A DNA stretch of 64,000 nt from Enemella evansiae (GTDB taxonomy: Bacteria; Pseudomonadota; Alphaproteobacteria; Rhodobacterales; Rhodobacteraceae), in contig JAFKDC010000020.1 of the NCBI GenBank assembly GCA_017255395.1, positions 53,130 to 117,129 of the forward strand, in the 5' to 3' direction. Every line of letters starts with the position of its first letter. Position 1 is the first letter of the stretch. The notes below the pieces were generated by a model that saw nothing but the letters and a program-made list of their open reading frames with translations, was not told the DNA's origin and did not search any database. Below are positions 61,436 through 64,000 of the stretch, piece by piece. The position numbers and the translations under genes were made by a program.

Positions 61436-63543
61436 CAGAAGCGGTACGCGATGCTGGCGGTCGCGGTGCGGCCCTCGGTGCGGTAACAATAACCGGCGCT
61501 ACAGGTCTGGTCGGTGTTGTCGAAGACGTTCTTCACGTTCAGCCGCAGGCCCAGCCCGTCAAGGCCAAGCTGGCCGAAATCGTAGGACAGCGACAGGTCG
61601 GCGAAGAGCTGGTCGTCGTTGCGGAAGCTGTTGGTGTCATCGCCCCAGCTTTCGCCGACATAGCGCAGACCGGCCCCAAAGCCCCAGCCTTCGAGCGCAC
61701 CGGCGCTCGGCTCGTAGAAGCCCCAGACCGAGGCCGTGTGTTCGGGGGTCGCCGACAGCTGCTTGCCCTCGGTGCCCGAGGCGCCGCGTTCGATCTCCAT
61801 GTCGAGATAGGTATAGGCGGCGGTCATCCGCAGACCGCTGCCGAAGTTGAACTGCCCTTCAAGCTCGACCCCGCGTGAGTGCAGGTCATAGGGCACCTGC
61901 ACCTGATAGAGCCCGCCGAAATCCGCCGGATCGACGGTCTGGAACACCACGCCGTCCTCCTGGCGGATGTCGAAGAGCGAGGCGGTGATCAGGCTTTCGG
62001 TGTTGGGCAGCTGGTACTTGAAGCCGATTTCCTTCTGCAGGCCCCGGGTCGGGTCGCCCGTGCGGCCGCTGTCCGGCGCATGGGCGCCGTCGTAGACCAG
62101 GCCGGTGGTCGGCACGAAGCTGCTGGACAGGTTGGCAAAGACCGAGAGGTCTTCATTGACCGCATAGCTCACGCCGATCCGGCCCGAGAAACCCTCGTCG
62201 GACGTGTCTGTGCCGTTCTCTGCGGCATCGAAGGTGGTGGTCTCGACCCAGTCGTAGCGCCCGCTGAGAAAGACCGTCCAGGCGCCGGTCTGGATCTGGT
62301 CGTGCAGGTAGACGCCAAGCTGTTCGATATCCTGCCCGCCGGAATAGGGCTGGTCCATCGCGTCCGTCGCATCTGACGAGACATAGCCGACGCCGCCGTA
62401 ATAGGCATCGTAGGAGGCATCGCTGTAGTCGAGGCCGGTCACCAGCGTGTGGTTCAGCGCACCGGTGGTGAAGAAGGCCTCGGCGCTGGTGTCGACGGCG
62501 AAGGTCCGGGAGTCTTCAAGGTAGTGCCCCCAGTAGCGCCCCAGATCGGCGCCTGCCGGGTAGAGACCGCTGAATTCGAGATCCGCATCGACTTCGGAGT
62601 AGCGCAGGTTCTGGCGCAGGGTCACGCTGTCGGTCAGCTCGTGTGCGATCTCGTAGCCAAGGCGCCACTGCTCGTTGTCGAATTCGTTGTAATCGGGGTC
62701 GCCGACATAGATGTGCGAGGCCTTGCCGTATGAGGGGTTGTAGTAGGACGCCGTGCCGCCGCGCGTCGATTTTGCGTATTCACTCAGAAGGGTGACTGTC
62801 GTGCGCTCGGTCAGCTGGTAGGTCAGGGCTGGCGCGATCATGGCGAGATCGTCCCGGAAGCCTTCCAGCGGCGTTTCGGCGTCACGCAACACGCCGGTCA
62901 GGCGGTAGCTGAGGCGCCCATCCCCGACCGGGCCTGCGAAGTCGAAATCCAGCTCCTTGTGCGCCTCGGTGCCGAAGCTCAGCTGCACCTCGCGGAACGG
63001 GTCCTGTTTCGGGCGCTTCGACACGATGTTGACGATGCCGCCCGAGCCGCTGACACCATACATCGACGACGACGGCCCCTTGAGCACCGAGGCCGCCTCG
63101 AAGCTGTAAGGATAGTTCTGATACCACGCCGAGGGCCCGTTGACCTGCCGCAGACCGTCGCGGAACAGGCCGGTGTAGGCAGAGGCGAAACCGCGCAGGT
63201 AGATCGCGTCATAGCGGCTGTCGAAGCCGAAATTGGTGGTGCTCGCACCAGCGGTATATCCAAGCGCATCCAGCAGCGTGCGCGGCTCCTGATCCTCGAT
63301 CTGGTCCTGCGTCACCGTGCTGATGTGCTGGGGAATGTCGCGGATCGCCGTATCGGTGCGCGTCGCCTGTCGGCCGCTTTCGGCGACATAGCCGTTCTGC
63401 AACAGCGTATCGTCGCTTTCCGCTTCGAGTACGAGCGTTCCAAGATCAAGCCCGGTGCCATCCTGCGCCAGAGCGCGTGTGGCAAGCGTCGTGGTCGACA
63501 CCGCGGCAATACCGGCAAGCAGGGCAATTCGGGAAACAAGCAT
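61435..63543 (-). CDS. TonB-dependent siderophore receptor
   Basis: A 702-residue outer-membrane receptor with a signal peptide ending near residue 26 (ALA-Q), a plug domain (IPQHISTVTQDQIEDQ near 70; YLRGFASAY near 115; VLKGPSSSMYG near 154) and a long beta-barrel ending with the terminal aromatic SIAYRF. The start at 63543 (GGAGG 5 nt upstream) is preferred to a Met four codons earlier. It lacks the N-terminal signalling domain of FecA/FpvA-type receptors. Leads the siderophore operon. Confidence 0.92.
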   Translation of the reverse strand: MLVSRIALLAGIAAVSTTTLATRALAQDGTGLDLGTLVLEAESDDTLLQNGYVAESGRQATRTDTAIRDIPQHISTVTQDQIEDQEPRTLLDALGYTAGASTTNFGFDSRYDAIYLRGFASAYTGLFRDGLRQVNGPSAWYQNYPYSFEAASVLKGPSSSMYGVSGSGGIVNIVSKRPKQDPFREVQLSFGTEAHKELDFDFAGPVGDGRLSYRLTGVLRDAETPLEGFRDDLAMIAPALTYQLTERTTVTLLSEYAKSTRGGTASYYNPSYGKASHIYVGDPDYNEFDNEQWRLGYEIAHELTDSVTLRQNLRYSEVDADLEFSGLYPAGADLGRYWGHYLEDSRTFAVDTSAEAFFTTGALNHTLVTGLDYSDASYDAYYGGVGYVSSDATDAMDQPYSGGQDIEQLGVYLHDQIQTGAWTVFLSGRYDWVETTTFDAAENGTDTSDEGFSGRIGVSYAVNEDLSVFANLSSSFVPTTGLVYDGAHAPDSGRTGDPTRGLQKEIGFKYQLPNTESLITASLFDIRQEDGVVFQTVDPADFGGLYQVQVPYDLHSRGVELEGQFNFGSGLRMTAAYTYLDMEIERGASGTEGKQLSATPEHTASVWGFYEPSAGALEGWGFGAGLRYVGESWGDDTNSFRNDDQLFADLSLSYDFGQLGLDGLGLRLNVKNVFDNTDQTCSAGYCYRTEGRTATASIAYRF

Positions 63544-63664
63544 GGGAGCCTCCATCGTGGTGGCCCTGGCTGGTTCCTGGCTGAGGCATCGTGCAGGGGT
63601 CTCTTGACCGTTTTACTGGGGAATTTCAATCCACCCGAAGCGCATACGCTCTCATGAGGCAATC

Positions 63665-63680
63665 CAATTGTATCATTGGG
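63665..63680. promoter_or_regulatory. Short palindrome upstream of the siderophore operon
   Basis: The inverted repeat CCAAT-TGTATC-ATTGG lies 121 bp upstream of the receptor start, in an AT-richer patch. It is a candidate iron-responsive operator (Fur, Irr or RirA), but it does not clearly match a consensus I can recall. Confidence 0.35.
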
Positions 63681-63859
63681 GTAACAGGACATTGCCTGGC
63701 GCTGTTGGTCGGGCCCGTGCGGTAAAGCGGCGCTGCCGGTTCCCGGACCCCTGTATCCGGGGGATGCCAAGGGGTGCCGGGCTTTGTCGCGCGGATATGC
63801 GTCGCAAGGCGAAAGTTCCCGATGACGTGCTCCGAAGACCTCCGGGGATTTTGACGCGT

Positions 63860-64000
63860 GGCCTCGGTCAACGCCTCGACACAGAAGTCGGCCTCCAGCG
63901 TGTTCGAGATCCGCCAGGACAGGACCTTGCGGGCGTGCCAGTCCATGATCGCCACGAGGTAGAGGAACCCGCGCCGCATGGGCAGGTAGGTGATGTCCGA
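63860..64000 (-). mobile_element. IS3-family transposase OrfB fragment (rve domain), truncated
   Basis: Entering from the right edge on the minus strand, the frame reads SDITYLPMRRGFLYLVAIMD and continues with WHARKVLSWRISNTLEADFC, a clear IS3-type integrase core holding the first Asp of the DDE triad (in DITY). After ALTEA, about 40 codons from the Met at 63979, similarity stops abruptly; the second Asp (usually DQGS or DNGS) and Glu are missing. The element is therefore broken on this side, and its start lies beyond the window. Confidence 0.75.

Overview
The window looks like part of a large repABC-type replicon (megaplasmid or chromid) of a high-GC alphaproteobacterium, most likely Rhodobacterales (Roseobacter/Paracoccus-like). 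The evidence is a complete repA-repB-repC cassette with an antisense RNA terminator and two GTT-N4-GC-N4-AAC palindromes, dense ABC and TRAP uptake systems, many start/stop-overlapping catabolic operons, and short hairpin repeats (CCAAATA...GGGGC-AGA-GCCCC) that I recall as common in this group.

Layout. 0-1.4 kb: end of a TRAP transporter. 1.8-9.2 kb (minus): dipeptide/oligopeptide ABC transporter with an M24 peptidase and an SDR. 9.3-20.3 kb: oxidative catabolism (aldehyde dehydrogenase, two DadA/HcnC-type flavoenzymes, a fused HcnA-HcnB-like flavoprotein, DapA-family lyase, TIM-barrel protein, old yellow enzyme, GST, SDR, 3-hydroxyacyl-CoA dehydrogenase-like protein). 20.7-29.9 kb: an IclR regulator divergent from a sugar-type ABC transporter operon with a class III aminotransferase, a second DapA-family lyase and two SDRs. 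30-30.5 kb: ParD/ParE toxin-antitoxin pair. 30.8-34.8 kb (minus): an ATP-NAD-kinase-like protein with the split glycine dehydrogenase GcvPA/GcvPB. 35.2-38.7 kb: repABC. 38.8-44.1 kb: a second dipeptide ABC transporter. 44.2-50.8 kb: XRE-cupin regulator, GAF protein, NodB-type deacetylase, polar amino-acid ABC transporter and an aldo/keto reductase-RidA fusion. 51.3-59.1 kb: a distinct operon with less extreme GC use (class V PLP enzyme, Aap-type amino-acid ABC transporter, RpiR regulator, dihydropyrimidinase). 59.2-63.5 kb: siderophore uptake (TonB receptor, MFS permease, siderophore-interacting reductase). The right edge enters a truncated IS3-type transposase.

The main discovery is regulatory. 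A 24-bp operator of three half-sites, CGnAC-N4-GTTCG-N5-CGnAC, recurs in seven promoter regions spread over about 40 kb (10804, 12026, 16573, 21639, 34813, 40541, 49141), with a weak eighth candidate at 9330. The only perfect copy lies between the IclR gene and the sugar ABC operon. The inner pair resembles the GTTCG-N5-CGCAC sites I recall for PcaU/PcaR-type IclR proteins. These sites tie scattered transporters and enzymes, including GcvPAB and the RidA fusion, into one probable IclR regulon. The joint functions (uptake of dipeptide/amino-acid/sugar-like compounds, flavin-dependent C-N oxidation, imine hydrolysis, transamination, glycine cleavage, DapA-type lyases, aldehyde oxidation) suggest breakdown of an N-substituted amino-acid or opine/hydroxyproline-like compound; the actual substrate cannot be read from the sequence.
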